A DNA stretch of 64,000 nt, from positions 483,606 to 547,605 of the forward strand of contig NZ_OUMZ01000007.1 in assembly GCF_900327775.1 (NCBI RefSeq). The letters are read 5' to 3'. Below are positions 46,904 through 55,799 of this stretch, piece by piece; position 1 is the first letter of the stretch, and the number at the start of each line of letters is the position of its first letter. The notes under the pieces were generated by a model. It worked only from the letters and a program-made list of their open reading frames with translations. It did not search any database and was not told the DNA's origin. The DNA is from Roseovarius sp. EL26. GTDB taxonomy: Bacteria > Pseudomonadota > Alphaproteobacteria > Rhodobacterales > Rhodobacteraceae. The translations under genes and the position numbers were made by a program.

Positions 46904-47272
46904 ATGAGCAAACAAGTTCTTGTCATTGAGGACGAACAAAATATTATTGAGGCGATCAGCTTTATCCTAGCGCGTGATGGATGGAACGTTAAAACCCATT
47001 CTAACGGTCATGATGCGGTGGATGTCGTACGTACGCGCTCACCTGATCTGATCATTCTTGATGTGATGCTACCGGGGAAAAGCGGTTTCGATATTCTGGC
47101 AGAAATTCGTCAAGATGAACAACTGGGCCGTACGCCGGTCCTGATGCTGACCGCGCGCGGGCAGCAAAAAGATCGCGAAATGGCAGAACGTGCCGGGGCA
47201 AACCGATTCATGACTAAACCCTTTTCCAATGCCGAAGTATTAGAAGCCGTTCGTGCGATGTTGCCATCATGA
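46904..47272 (+). CDS. Single-domain response regulator (CheY-like)
   Basis: The 122-residue protein is a receiver domain only: acidic pair Glu9-Asp10, phospho-acceptor Asp53 in LIILDVMLPG, and Lys105 in MTKPF. No output domain follows. GGAGGGGAGG precedes the ATG. Its stop overlaps the start of the next small gene by four bases, and a symporter-type histidine kinase follows, its probable partner. Confidence 0.92.
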   Translation: MSKQVLVIEDEQNIIEAISFILARDGWNVKTHSNGHDAVDVVRTRSPDLIILDVMLPGKSGFDILAEIRQDEQLGRTPVLMLTARGQQKDREMAERAGANRFMTKPFSNAEVLEAVRAMLPS

Positions 47273-47544
47273 GTCGCAAAAAGATGCCGGTTTTTGTCGA
47301 TCGACGGGCCTATCGCCGTCGCCGCATGGCGGATGCCGCACGCCTGTTGCCCATTCTGGGGGCTGGGTTGATTTGTATTCCGTTGTTGTGGAAGGGGCAA
47401 GCCGAAGGTGCGGCCTCAACAGGTTTTGTGATGATCTACCTGTTTGCTGTGTGGATTATTCTGGCGGTTCTGGCAGCGGTCATCTCTGGCTATCTGGCCC
47501 CTTCTGATCCCGAGGAAGATGCGTCAAAAGATGAGGCGCAGTAA
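47269..47544 (+). CDS. Small two-helix membrane protein
   Basis: The 91-residue protein starts with a basic cytoplasmic segment (MSRKKMPVFVDRRAYRRRRMADAA), then two hydrophobic helices (RLLPILGAGLICIPLLW and GFVMIYLFAVWIILAVLAAVISGYL), then an acidic tail. It is coupled to the response regulator (ATGA overlap) and lies two bases before the hybrid kinase. This recalls the small membrane proteins placed before SSF-type acetate transporters, though it is not recognisably DUF485. Confidence 0.75.
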   Translation: MSRKKMPVFVDRRAYRRRRMADAARLLPILGAGLICIPLLWKGQAEGAASTGFVMIYLFAVWIILAVLAAVISGYLAPSDPEEDASKDEAQ

Positions 47545-47546
47545 GA

Positions 47547-50219
47547 ATGGCGACACTCAACATCCTGATAGTTGTCTGCGTGTTCTATGTGATCTTTTTG
47601 TTTACTGTGGCTTTTGCTGCAGATCGCGCAGCACGGCAGGGACGCGGGGCGTGGCTGCGCTCGCCAGTAGTTTATACGCTCTCATTGTCGATCTATTGTA
47701 CGGCTTGGACGTTTTACGGTGCGGTGGGGTTTGCGGCACGGTCTGGCCTTGAATATCTGACTATTTACCTTGGTCCCACACTGGTGATGATCGGCTGGTG
47801 GTGGACCCTGCGCAAAATGGTGCGGGTAGGGCGCAGTCAGCGGATCACTTCAATCGCGGATTTAATTTCATCGCGATACGGGAAATCTAATCTACTAGCC
47901 GTCTGTGTGACCTTGCTGGCCGTGATTGGCACAACGCCCTATATCGCGCTACAACTGCAATCTGTAACTTTGTCGTTCGAGGCCTTTGCACAGGCGGACC
48001 CCAATCAGGTAAATGCGCCCAATCCACAATCGACAGCATTTTGGGTGGCTTTTGGCCTTGCGCTGTTCACCATCTTGTTCGGCACCAGAAATTTGGACGC
48101 CAATGAACGCCACCACGGCGTGGTTATGGCCATCGCGCTTGAAGCTGTTGTGAAACTCTTTGCACTATTGGCGGTTGGGGTGTTCGTGGTTTGGGGGTTG
48201 GCCGGAGGGGTGGAGGAAACCTTCGCACGTATCGATGCCTCGAATATTGCCAGATGGGACGTGCCCGGCAGCCGCTGGGTCGGTTTAACGCTGTTGTCAG
48301 CCGCGGCCTTTATATGTTTGCCGCGGATGTTTCAGGTGATGGTGGTTGAGAACGAAGATGAGGGACATTTGCGTACCGCATCTTGGGCTTTTCCAGTATA
48401 CTTGATGATGATGAGTCTGTTCGTCGTGCCCATTGCCGCGGTGGGTCTAGATCTGCTGCCTCAAGGTTCAAACCCTGACCTTTTTGTTCTGACCCTGCCT
48501 TTGCAAGAGGGGCGAGATGGCTTGGCAATCCTATCATTTCTTGGCGGCTTTTCATCAGCCACATCTATGGTGATTGTCGCCTCTATCGCGCTTTCAACAA
48601 TGGTATCGAACCATATCGTGATGCCGATATGGTTATGGACTACGGGTGGCACGGCAGTCATGTCGGGCGATGTGAGGCACGTGGCACTATTGGCGCGTCG
48701 GTTGTCGATCGCAGGTATCTTGTTCCTGGGCTATCTTTACTATCAAATCTCAGGTGGTGGCACCGCGCTGGTAGCGATTGGTCTGGTGTCTTTTGCTGGG
48801 GTCGCACAGTTTCTACCTGCGCTGCTTGGAGGATTGTTTTGGCGTGGCGGTAACCGAGTTGGCGCAATATCAGGCCTAGGGGTAGGCTCGCTGATCTGGC
48901 TGTACTGCTTGTTTCTGCCCAGTTTTGGACCGTCAATTTTGTTGCCACAGGCGGTACTGGACTACGGATTGTTTGGCATTGAATGGCTGCGACCTGAGGC
49001 CATGTTTGGCGCTGAGGATATGAACCGTGTGGTCCATGCGGTGATGTGGAGCCTTTCGTTTAATACAATGGCCTATGTCCTTATTTCCATGATCAGTTTC
49101 CCTGAGCCGTTGGAGCGGTTGCAGGGTGCGCAATTCGTCAATGTGTTCCAGCATTCATCAACAGCAGGCAGCTGGAGCGGCACTATGGCGCGCAGCGAAG
49201 ACTTGTTGATCATGTCGCAGCGTATTCTTGGGGGCAAGGAAGCTCAGGCCTTGTTTGCTCAGGCTGCAAACGAACAGGGGTTGGCTGGATATCTGCCGGA
49301 ACCCACACCAGAGTTTTTGCTCAAGCTGGAGCGCGTATTGTCGGGGTCAGTCGGGGTGGCTACGGCTCACGCGATGATTTCTCAGATCGTTGGCGGTGCA
49401 GCAGTGTCAGTCGAAGATCTGCTAGCGGTTGCCAATGAAGCGGCCCAGATTATGGAATATTCCAGCCAGTTGGAAGCCAAAACAGAAGAGCAGGCCAGAA
49501 CCGCTCGGCAATTGCGCGAGGCCAATGATAAACTGACGCAGCTGTCCCAGCAGAAAGACGAGTTTCTGTCGCAGATCAGTCATGAATTGCGCACGCCGAT
49601 GACATCGATCCGGGCATTTTCTGAAATCCTGCGTGATTCAACTGAGCTGACGGTTGAAAAGCAAACGCATTATGCATCAATCATCCATGATGAGACCATT
49701 CGTTTGACCCGATTGTTGAATGATCTTCTGGACCTAAGTGTATTGGAGAATGGTCAAGTTGAATTAAGCAATCAAGAAGGGTTACTAGCTGATTTGCTGG
49801 ACCGGGCCGAGGCCTCGGCAGGTGATGCAGGGCAGGACATTGTCATTCAACGCGATAGGGGGAGTGAAAAAATCACCTTACATTCTGATTTGGACCGACT
49901 TGTGCAGGTGTTCATCAATCTTATTTCAAATGCGCGTAAATATTGTGACGCTGATAGCCCAATCTTATCCATTAAAGCGGCTGAAAATAACGATATCATA
50001 ACACTGGATTTCAGTGATAATGGCAGCGGGATCGTGGTTGATCAGCAGGCAATGATTTTTGAGAAGTTTTCCCGCAGTGGCCGAACTGGGGCCGATGGAG
50101 CCGGTTTGGGGCTTGCGATTTGTCGAGAGGTTATGTTGCGGTTAGGTGGCAGTATTTCTTATTTGCCGGGTCAAAACGGTGCAGCCTTTCGTCTGATCTT
50201 GCCCAACGTTCAGCGCTGA
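47547..50219 (+). CDS. Hybrid: sodium/solute-symporter domain + histidine kinase (CrbS/CbrA-like)
   Basis: The 890-residue protein has an N-terminal sodium-solute-symporter domain (about 12-13 helices, residues 1-510; SIYCTAWTFYGAVGFAARSG, ITSIADLISSRYGKSN, GTTPYIALQLQSV), a linker with a long helix (residues about 620-670), then the kinase: H-box QISHELRTP (His679), N-box LISNARKY, DFSDNGSGI and GADGAGLGLAICREV. CrbS with its partner CrbR controls acs in Vibrio and Pseudomonas, and CbrA is similar. Here the operon lies 7 kb from acs. The partner is a receiver-only protein instead of a DNA-binding regulator. Confidence 0.9.
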   Translation: MATLNILIVVCVFYVIFLFTVAFAADRAARQGRGAWLRSPVVYTLSLSIYCTAWTFYGAVGFAARSGLEYLTIYLGPTLVMIGWWWTLRKMVRVGRSQRITSIADLISSRYGKSNLLAVCVTLLAVIGTTPYIALQLQSVTLSFEAFAQADPNQVNAPNPQSTAFWVAFGLALFTILFGTRNLDANERHHGVVMAIALEAVVKLFALLAVGVFVVWGLAGGVEETFARIDASNIARWDVPGSRWVGLTLLSAAAFICLPRMFQVMVVENEDEGHLRTASWAFPVYLMMMSLFVVPIAAVGLDLLPQGSNPDLFVLTLPLQEGRDGLAILSFLGGFSSATSMVIVASIALSTMVSNHIVMPIWLWTTGGTAVMSGDVRHVALLARRLSIAGILFLGYLYYQISGGGTALVAIGLVSFAGVAQFLPALLGGLFWRGGNRVGAISGLGVGSLIWLYCLFLPSFGPSILLPQAVLDYGLFGIEWLRPEAMFGAEDMNRVVHAVMWSLSFNTMAYVLISMISFPEPLERLQGAQFVNVFQHSSTAGSWSGTMARSEDLLIMSQRILGGKEAQALFAQAANEQGLAGYLPEPTPEFLLKLERVLSGSVGVATAHAMISQIVGGAAVSVEDLLAVANEAAQIMEYSSQLEAKTEEQARTARQLREANDKLTQLSQQKDEFLSQISHELRTPMTSIRAFSEILRDSTELTVEKQTHYASIIHDETIRLTRLLNDLLDLSVLENGQVELSNQEGLLADLLDRAEASAGDAGQDIVIQRDRGSEKITLHSDLDRLVQVFINLISNARKYCDADSPILSIKAAENNDIITLDFSDNGSGIVVDQQAMIFEKFSRSGRTGADGAGLGLAICREVMLRLGGSISYLPGQNGAAFRLILPNVQR

Positions 50220-50256
50220 TACGCGGCATTCACACCGCACTCACATTATCATTTGG

Positions 50257-51120
50257 TCAGAGTTTGTTCAGCGGCACCTTCAAATAGACATCCCCGTTTT
50301 CGTCAGCGGGTGGCATTTCACCTGCGCGCATGTTGACCTGTAACGATGGAATGATCAACTTGGGCATTGGCAATGTCGCATCCCGGCTGTCGCGCATTTT
50401 GACAAAATCCTGCGCGTCCTGTCCGGTACCAATATGTACGTTATTGGCCTTTTGCTCTTTGACGGTGGTTTCCCAGGCAAATTCGTCCCGCCCGGGTGCC
50501 TTGTAGTCGTGACCGACAAAGATTCGTGTTTCATCTGGAAGGCTTAGAATTTTCTGAATGGAGGAATACAGCATTTCAGATGATCCGCCGGGAAAATCGC
50601 AGCGGGCGGTACCAAAGTCCGGCATAAATAGCGTGTCGCCAACAAAGGCGGCGTCACCGATGACATAGGTTAGGCAGGCTGGCGTGTGACCTGGGGTGTG
50701 TAGGATGTCGGCCCGCAGCTGACCTATCTGAAAGCTGTCACCCTCTACAAAAAGCTGATCGAACTGTGATCCGTCACGTTGGAATTCTGAACCTTCGTTG
50801 AAAATCTTGCCAAAGGTTTCCTGAATGGTGCGGATGTTGTCACCGATCCCCATCTGCCCGCCTACTGCTTGCTGCAGGTAGGGGGCGGCTGACAGGTGAT
50901 CGGCATGAACATGGGTTTCGATCAGCCATTGCACCTTGAGATCATTTTGCCGAACATAATCGATGATCCGATCCGCCGAGGCGGTGCTTGTATGCCCAGA
51001 GGCATAATCAAAATCGAGAACGGAATCGATAACTGCGCAAGAACTGCCCTGCGGGTCCTTGACCACATAGGATACGGTATTTGTGCTCTGGTCGAAAAAT
51101 CCGGTGACTTCTGGTGACAT
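50257..51120 (-). CDS. MBL-fold metallo-hydrolase, Blh/ETHE1-like
   Basis: The 287-residue protein has the metallo-beta-lactamase motif THVHADHLSAA (His70, His72, Asp74, His75), then LHTPGHTPACLTY and VGDTLFMPDFGTARCDFPGG, then FVGHDY. The pattern fits the persulfide dioxygenase/ETHE1-like and Blh-like group that handles sulfane sulfur, though glyoxalase II-like activity is not excluded. GGGAGG lies seven bases before ATG 51120; the frame opens further to 51291 but the added part is unlike the family. It converges with the hybrid kinase and is divergent from a small gene. Confidence 0.88.
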   Translation of the reverse strand: MSPEVTGFFDQSTNTVSYVVKDPQGSSCAVIDSVLDFDYASGHTSTASADRIIDYVRQNDLKVQWLIETHVHADHLSAAPYLQQAVGGQMGIGDNIRTIQETFGKIFNEGSEFQRDGSQFDQLFVEGDSFQIGQLRADILHTPGHTPACLTYVIGDAAFVGDTLFMPDFGTARCDFPGGSSEMLYSSIQKILSLPDETRIFVGHDYKAPGRDEFAWETTVKEQKANNVHIGTGQDAQDFVKMRDSRDATLPMPKLIIPSLQVNMRAGEMPPADENGDVYLKVPLNKL

Positions 51121-51292
51121 TGACACCTCCCTGATATGTTTCAATGGTATCGCAATAATTCGACCTGTCCAGCTTACATTGATCCATCGCAAGGCGGTTG
51201 GATCGCGGATGTCGTATCTTTGGTTCCCGATTTCAAAAGATACAGGGCCATTGAACCTGGTCTCAAAAGCGGACCTGCAACAGGAGGGCAAA

Positions 51293-51502
51293 ATGACGGG
51301 TCACTTAGATCAACTGGAGCTGTTTTTGCAAAAAATAATGGCGACAAGCGTTGAACAGCGATATTGTTACGCGTCCCACTGGGCCTGGATGCTAACTGAG
51401 GCGCAAAAGAGCGGTGTTGATATCCCACCAGAATTCGAAGCGCTGCGCAACGAGCTGGATGAAGAGGCGATGGAAGCACAGTTCGATAACATGCCAATCT
51501 GA
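51293..51502 (+). CDS. Small conserved hypothetical protein
   Basis: The 69-residue product begins MTGHLDQLELFLQKIMATSVEQRYCYASHWAWMLTEAQ, after a strong AGGAGGG site. It is acidic and predicted helical, with no signal or membrane segment. The frame is open from 51083, but the ribosome site fixes the start at 51293. It is divergent from the MBL hydrolase. Function unknown. Confidence 0.7.
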   Translation: MTGHLDQLELFLQKIMATSVEQRYCYASHWAWMLTEAQKSGVDIPPEFEALRNELDEEAMEAQFDNMPI

Positions 51503-51551
51503 CGTCGTTCTTGCGTAATGCAACGGGTTTCGTGTTTACTGTTCCCAGCAG

Positions 51552-53576
51552 ATGCAAGGGGGCGATTTGGTATCCGAAGTTTATTCTGAACTGCAAGATG
51601 GGGTTATGGTTCTGAAACTGTGCCGCCCTGTGACGAATACTTTATCGCCAACATTACGAGGCCAGTTGGTTCAACATCTGGAAAGCGTATTTCATGACAT
51701 GGCCGTCAGGGCGGTTGTGATCTGCGGCGTAGGAGAGTGCTTCTCTTCCGGTCTCGATATTCAGGAATACATGGTTGATTTGGCTATGCCTGATGTGACG
51801 ACGCTGTGTAATCTGATTGAAATGAGTCCCAAACCAGTGGTGATGGCCATCCATGGTGCAGCGCTTGGTGCGGGGTTTGATCTTGCATTGGCGGGTGCGG
51901 CGCGGGTTGCAGAAACAGGCACTACAATTGCGTTACCAGAGATTGCTTTTGGGCTGATACCCTGCGCAGGGGCGACACAGCGTTTGCCGCGCCTAATCGG
52001 TGCGCAACAATCCCTTGAGATCCTGTCGTCAGGCCGCACTTTGGATGTCGGTGATCCGGCATTGGCCGGCGTATTTGAGAAAATTACAGATAAAGAACCC
52101 ATTTCTGATGCAGTTCAATTGGCGATTTACCTGTCCAGCAAAGGGCAGTGGCGCAGAACTCGGGATGCGGTTGCTGGCTTTGCCGAGCCTCTGACTTATC
52201 AGCAGGCGGTAAGCACAGCCTCATTGCGCATGACCAAACGTGGCGATGTTATGGACTGCCTGTTACGTTGTGTTGAAGCGGCTCAAATTTTGCCATTTTC
52301 ACAAGGCTTAGCGTTGGAGCGGGCTGCTTTCAAAGATTTACGCAACTCACGATCTTCGCGCGCGCTACATCATCTTTATGTGGCTGAAAAACGCGCGACG
52401 CTGGCGCCGGTATTGAGTGGTTCACCCGAGATGGCGCAGACGGTTGTTTGTTTGGGGGACCACCCGCAACTTGACGCGTTGGTTCTGCTTTGTCACAGTA
52501 AGGGTGCTGATGTTATTTTGCTGAATGCAGAGGCAGAACAGGCACTGGCTACACATGAGCGTATAAAGGCCATCTATCATCAGGCTGTTCAGACGGGCCA
52601 CTTGAGCCCTCAGGCGATCGAGGCGAAGCTATCCCGGCTGTCTGCCGGAAGTGGTTACGAAATTCTGCAACATGCGGATATTGTATTCGATGCAATGTCT
52701 AAGTCGCCTGAGGAAAGTCTGCCAAAGCTAAAAGATAGGTGTGTTTGGGTGACAATTGAGGGGTGGGGGTACGCAGGCAGATCACGCGCAGATCGATCTG
52801 TCACTATCTGTATTCCAGAATTGGCAGGAGGCTTGCGGTTTTCCGAAGTCGCGGCCGCAGATACGGATAAACACGCACTTGATACTGTGGTCGGGTTGTT
52901 GGATGGCTATGGGCGGGTGTTGCTTAAGACGACGGCGTCATCGGGGTGTATTTCAGGCAGATTGCAATCCGTTTTCTACCTGGCTGCGCTGGAATTGGTC
53001 GCAGCAGGGCAAGCACCACAACAGGTGGATACAGCCGCCAGAATGGCGGGCTTTGCATTGGGGCCATTTCAGCAAATCGATGCAATCGGTTTGCCCAATA
53101 TTGCCCGGCGATTGGAGAAATATCAGGAATATCATGATCTGCCTGCGACATCCGGGTTGGTATTGTTGCGTTCTGTTATCTCTGACGGTGGCTTTGGTGA
53201 TTGGTTTTATAACGCTGGACAAATTGACCCCGCGATGGTGCCGTGGCTGGATACCTGGCGCAGGCATCACGCGCATCCTTCAGCGATTTTCAGTGGCTCT
53301 GATGATATTGCACAGGCGCTGCATGGTGTATTGATAAAAGAAGCGATCGACATTCTGGCGGAAGATGGCGTGCGCCGGGCTTCTGATATTGATGTGAGTG
53401 CAATCTACGCGTTGCACATGGCGCGGCATAGGGGGGGGCCGTTGCTTTGTGCCAATCTGGATGGGCTATTGCCGGTAGTGCGGTCTATGCAACAGTGGAT
53501 GAAGGTGGTTCCCCAGCTGTGGACACCACCTCAGATCTTGCTCGATATGGTTACAAATGGCCGATGTTTCTATTGA
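51552..53576 (+). CDS. FadB/FadJ-like multifunctional protein with degenerate dehydrogenase part
   Basis: Residues 1-190 are a crotonase (enoyl-CoA hydratase) domain with GECFSSGLDIQEYM (oxyanion-hole region) and IHGAALGAGFDLALAGAARVAE. The rest follows the layout of a FadB-type enzyme with the linker (GLALERAAFKDL) and C-terminal 3-hydroxyacyl-CoA dehydrogenase halves. However, where the NAD-binding GxGxxG loop should be, the sequence reads VVCLGDHPQLDALVLLC, and the conserved SSTIPV...GTHFFNP segments are missing or altered. I infer that hydratase/isomerase activity may remain while dehydrogenase activity is lost. At 674 residues it is shorter than FadB (about 715-730). Start 51552 is an ATG without a strong ribosome site. 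Confidence 0.75.
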   Translation: MQGGDLVSEVYSELQDGVMVLKLCRPVTNTLSPTLRGQLVQHLESVFHDMAVRAVVICGVGECFSSGLDIQEYMVDLAMPDVTTLCNLIEMSPKPVVMAIHGAALGAGFDLALAGAARVAETGTTIALPEIAFGLIPCAGATQRLPRLIGAQQSLEILSSGRTLDVGDPALAGVFEKITDKEPISDAVQLAIYLSSKGQWRRTRDAVAGFAEPLTYQQAVSTASLRMTKRGDVMDCLLRCVEAAQILPFSQGLALERAAFKDLRNSRSSRALHHLYVAEKRATLAPVLSGSPEMAQTVVCLGDHPQLDALVLLCHSKGADVILLNAEAEQALATHERIKAIYHQAVQTGHLSPQAIEAKLSRLSAGSGYEILQHADIVFDAMSKSPEESLPKLKDRCVWVTIEGWGYAGRSRADRSVTICIPELAGGLRFSEVAAADTDKHALDTVVGLLDGYGRVLLKTTASSGCISGRLQSVFYLAALELVAAGQAPQQVDTAARMAGFALGPFQQIDAIGLPNIARRLEKYQEYHDLPATSGLVLLRSVISDGGFGDWFYNAGQIDPAMVPWLDTWRRHHAHPSAIFSGSDDIAQALHGVLIKEAIDILAEDGVRRASDIDVSAIYALHMARHRGGPLLCANLDGLLPVVRSMQQWMKVVPQLWTPPQILLDMVTNGRCFY

Positions 53577-53598
53577 ATTGACCGTTGTTATATCTCAC

Positions 53599-53814
53599 TC
53601 AAGTCAGGGCGATCCCGATAATAACGATCATCAGGCCGAGGACCGACAAAAACAAAGCGCCAGTGTTCCACGGCACAACTTTGCGTACGGCGTCTCGCAG
53701 TTCGTCATCGCTGAGCCCGGCACTGCGGGCCTTCCAGACCTTGAGAATACACCAAAACAAGCCAGCAAGTCCCGCCAGCGATACTGCTGCCCCGATCCAG
53801 ACCAGACTTCCCAT
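53599..53814 (-). CDS. Small membrane protein
   Basis: The 71-residue protein has two hydrophobic helices (VWIGAAVSLAGLAGLFWCILKVW and GALFLSVLGLMIVIIGIAL) joined by a polar loop (ARSAGLSDDELRDAVRKVVPWN). GAGGTG precedes ATG 53814. It is convergent with the FadB-like gene. I know similar proteins from Rhodobacteraceae without known function. Confidence 0.75.
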   Translation of the reverse strand: MGSLVWIGAAVSLAGLAGLFWCILKVWKARSAGLSDDELRDAVRKVVPWNTGALFLSVLGLMIVIIGIALT

Positions 53815-53986
53815 TGCGTTCACCTCAATTGTGTTCTTCATCTCTGCGCTAAAACAACTGCATCGAAACTGCAAGCGCAGCGGTTTGGCAATTCGTGCAT
53901 ATTCCTCGGGATTGAGGCTTGCGGCGTGTGGGCTGTGCCAGTAGGGAATGGGTCTGACAACAGAATTTAAACGTTATGAGGCCGAG

Positions 53987-54247
53987 ATGAACGATATGAA
54001 TTCAGATGCAACTTATCGCGTTACAGCAGATGAATTGCGCCAGTTTGTTGAACGGTTTGAACGCCTTGAGGCTGAAAAGAAAGACCTTGCTGAGCAGCAA
54101 AAAGAGGTCATGGCCGAAGCCAAATCGCGCGGTTACGATACAAAGGTTTTGCGTAAAATTGTTTCCTTACGCAAGCGGGACAAGGATGACATCGCCGAAG
54201 AAGAGGCCGTTCTTGAGCTTTACAAAGAAGCTTTGGGCATGATGTGA
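53987..54247 (+). CDS. GapR-like DNA-binding protein (DUF2312)
   Basis: The 86-residue protein is a DUF2312/GapR homologue: ELRQFVERFERLEAEKKDLAEQQKEVMAEAKSRGYDTKVLRKIVSLRKRDKDDIAEEEAVLELY. In Caulobacter GapR binds overtwisted, AT-rich DNA ahead of replication and transcription forks and stimulates topoisomerases. The long helix and the K-V-L-R-K-I-V-x-L-R-K motif are intact. Start 53987 follows GAGG; ATGs at 53948 and 53996 are alternatives. Confidence 0.88.
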   Translation: MNDMNSDATYRVTADELRQFVERFERLEAEKKDLAEQQKEVMAEAKSRGYDTKVLRKIVSLRKRDKDDIAEEEAVLELYKEALGMM

Positions 54248-54253
54248 TACCTG

Positions 54254-54287
54254 TGCTCTCCTGCACGGTTGGATCTGCCGGAGAGCA
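54254..54287 (+). terminator. Hairpin between convergent genes
   Basis: TGCTCTCC (54254-54261) and GGAGAGCA (54280-54287) form a perfect eight-base stem with an 18-base loop. Only a weak T-rich run follows (GCGATTTCTGG). It lies just after the DUF2312 stop and may serve transcripts from both sides. Confidence 0.45.
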
Positions 54288-54304
54288 GCGATTTCTGGTA
54301 GTTG

Positions 54305-55207
54305 CTAGATCGGTTGAATGATTTTCAGATTTGGAATTTCACTGATCCGATCAAGATCGGCGTCATACAATTCAGTCATCTGCTCAGTTAACTCTTGGCT
54401 CCAACCCGGGAGTTTAAGTTCGTCTTCAAGAGCGTCCTCTCGTGCGAATTTCTCGATGAAGGCAACAATGGCACGCTGCGTTTGTACTTCGGTTAAACCG
54501 TCATGGCCCTCCATGAACGTCTGAAATTGTTTTAACCCACCTTCGCTCAGGATTTCATGCATGAGGGCGAATTCCCCCTCAAATGCGACAGTGCTGTCAA
54601 TTTGTGTCATCTCCCGGATGACTTGGGACCAAATCAATGGAGTGTCTTCATTGCACCAAACGGTCAGGGGTAAATCAGGGAATGCTTGTCGGATGCGAAC
54701 AAAGAAGTCTGACCAACGCACGGAATGCAGATTGTCGCCAAGCAAACGTTCTTGCGTCGAGCTGTCATGATAATTGTAAAATATCAACGGCAAGAATGAC
54801 GCAGGATTGCGAATGGCCATGAACATTTCAAGCTGATCATTCGCAAAAAGATTCTTTATAGCACCGATACGAGTTTCTGCTGAGCGATAAAGCTCACCTG
54901 AGCCAAAGCACATTTTTTCCGTTCCGAAAAAACCGGAGTTTGAAATAACATGTCGATCTGCCTTAGATGAGCCAATAACGGCTTTTTGCACCTCGCTGAA
55001 TGTCGATGATGCCGAGAAGGGGCTGGTGTCATTCATTGCGGTACGGATCAATTTACGGTATCCGGCCGGGCGAGGGATGTTTGCGCCGTGTTGTTGAAAC
55101 AAGGAAGAGTTCTTCATCAGGCAGTTAATCAGCCTGTCTTCGTCAGTAAGGTGTGCGCCAGTGTGTAAGACGATCTGCATCTGTGGTCCATTTGGGGTAA
55201 TTCGCAT
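54305..55207 (-). CDS. Hypothetical protein, possibly sulfotransferase-fold
   Basis: From 55207 the protein has about 300 residues; from ATG 55180 it starts MQIVLHTGAHLTDEDRLINCLMKN. That opening has the position and outline of the PAPS-binding loop of sulfotransferases (HxGxhKTGTT), but the lysine and TGTT are replaced, so activity is doubtful. A later stretch, FMAIRNPASFLPLIFYNYHD, resembles the 3'-phosphate-binding R-x-P-x-S segment. No signal or membrane segment is seen. Function unassigned. It is next to tRNA-Thr. Confidence 0.65.
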   Translation of the reverse strand: MRITPNGPQMQIVLHTGAHLTDEDRLINCLMKNSSLFQQHGANIPRPAGYRKLIRTAMNDTSPFSASSTFSEVQKAVIGSSKADRHVISNSGFFGTEKMCFGSGELYRSAETRIGAIKNLFANDQLEMFMAIRNPASFLPLIFYNYHDSSTQERLLGDNLHSVRWSDFFVRIRQAFPDLPLTVWCNEDTPLIWSQVIREMTQIDSTVAFEGEFALMHEILSEGGLKQFQTFMEGHDGLTEVQTQRAIVAFIEKFAREDALEDELKLPGWSQELTEQMTELYDADLDRISEIPNLKIIQPI

Positions 55208-55312
55208 CGTTACTATAGATTTATTTAGAAACAGATAAACCGCTTTCGATGTCCCATTTCGTGCATTTTCTATCTTGAAGTGGATCGGCGATATGCGTAT
55301 GTGCATCCGCAA

Positions 55313-55388
55313 GCCCCTATAGCTCAGCTGGTAGAGCAACTGATTTGTAATCAGTAGGTCCGCGGTTCGAGTCCGTGTGGGGGCACCA
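55313..55388 (+). tRNA. tRNA-Thr (anticodon TGT)
   Basis: The 76-base sequence folds as a cloverleaf: acceptor GCCCCTA/TGGGGGC (one G-T pair), D-arm AGCTCAGCTGGTAGAGC, anticodon arm ACTGA-TTTGTAA-TCAGT with anticodon TGT, T-arm with GTTCGAGTCC, and an encoded CCA end. It reads ACA threonine codons. It forms the left edge of an accessory-looking segment. Confidence 0.96.
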
Positions 55389-55799
55389 TTAAATCAATAA
55401 AACAAATACTTAAGTCCTTGACTCGCAGCCACTCAAGGTACTGCTCTCGTCAAGTACAGCATAAACACAGTTTTTCTTCATGAAATTGGCTTAGGGGATT
55501 GCTCAAGGTGCGTTCGTGAGGTGGAGGTCGCAAGCTCAAAAAAGATGCATTTTGCGCTTCATAGTGTTCAAGATTGTGTATGCGTTCTAGAGAAAAACAC
55601 TAACTGTGAGGTAAGCGCTCAGCTTCGAGGTCTTGCATCTGGACATGGCGGCGCTGTGGCTTGCGGATCACGGCTGGAGAGCACGCGCAGGTGTCTACCA
55701 TACCAGAAGCAACAATGAGGTAGTTGGTCTATCAACGGATGCGACTGATACTGACGTCAATCTTGCCGTTCATATTGCGCACTCGCAGCTCTGCGAATC
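55389..55799. other. Gene-poor stretch downstream of tRNA-Thr
   Basis: No gene is supported. A frame at 55633-55833 (plus) has no recognisable product. Position next to a tRNA 3' end and before an orphan antitoxin fits the remains of an integrated element, but I found no integrase and no second copy of the tRNA end. Confidence 0.4.
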
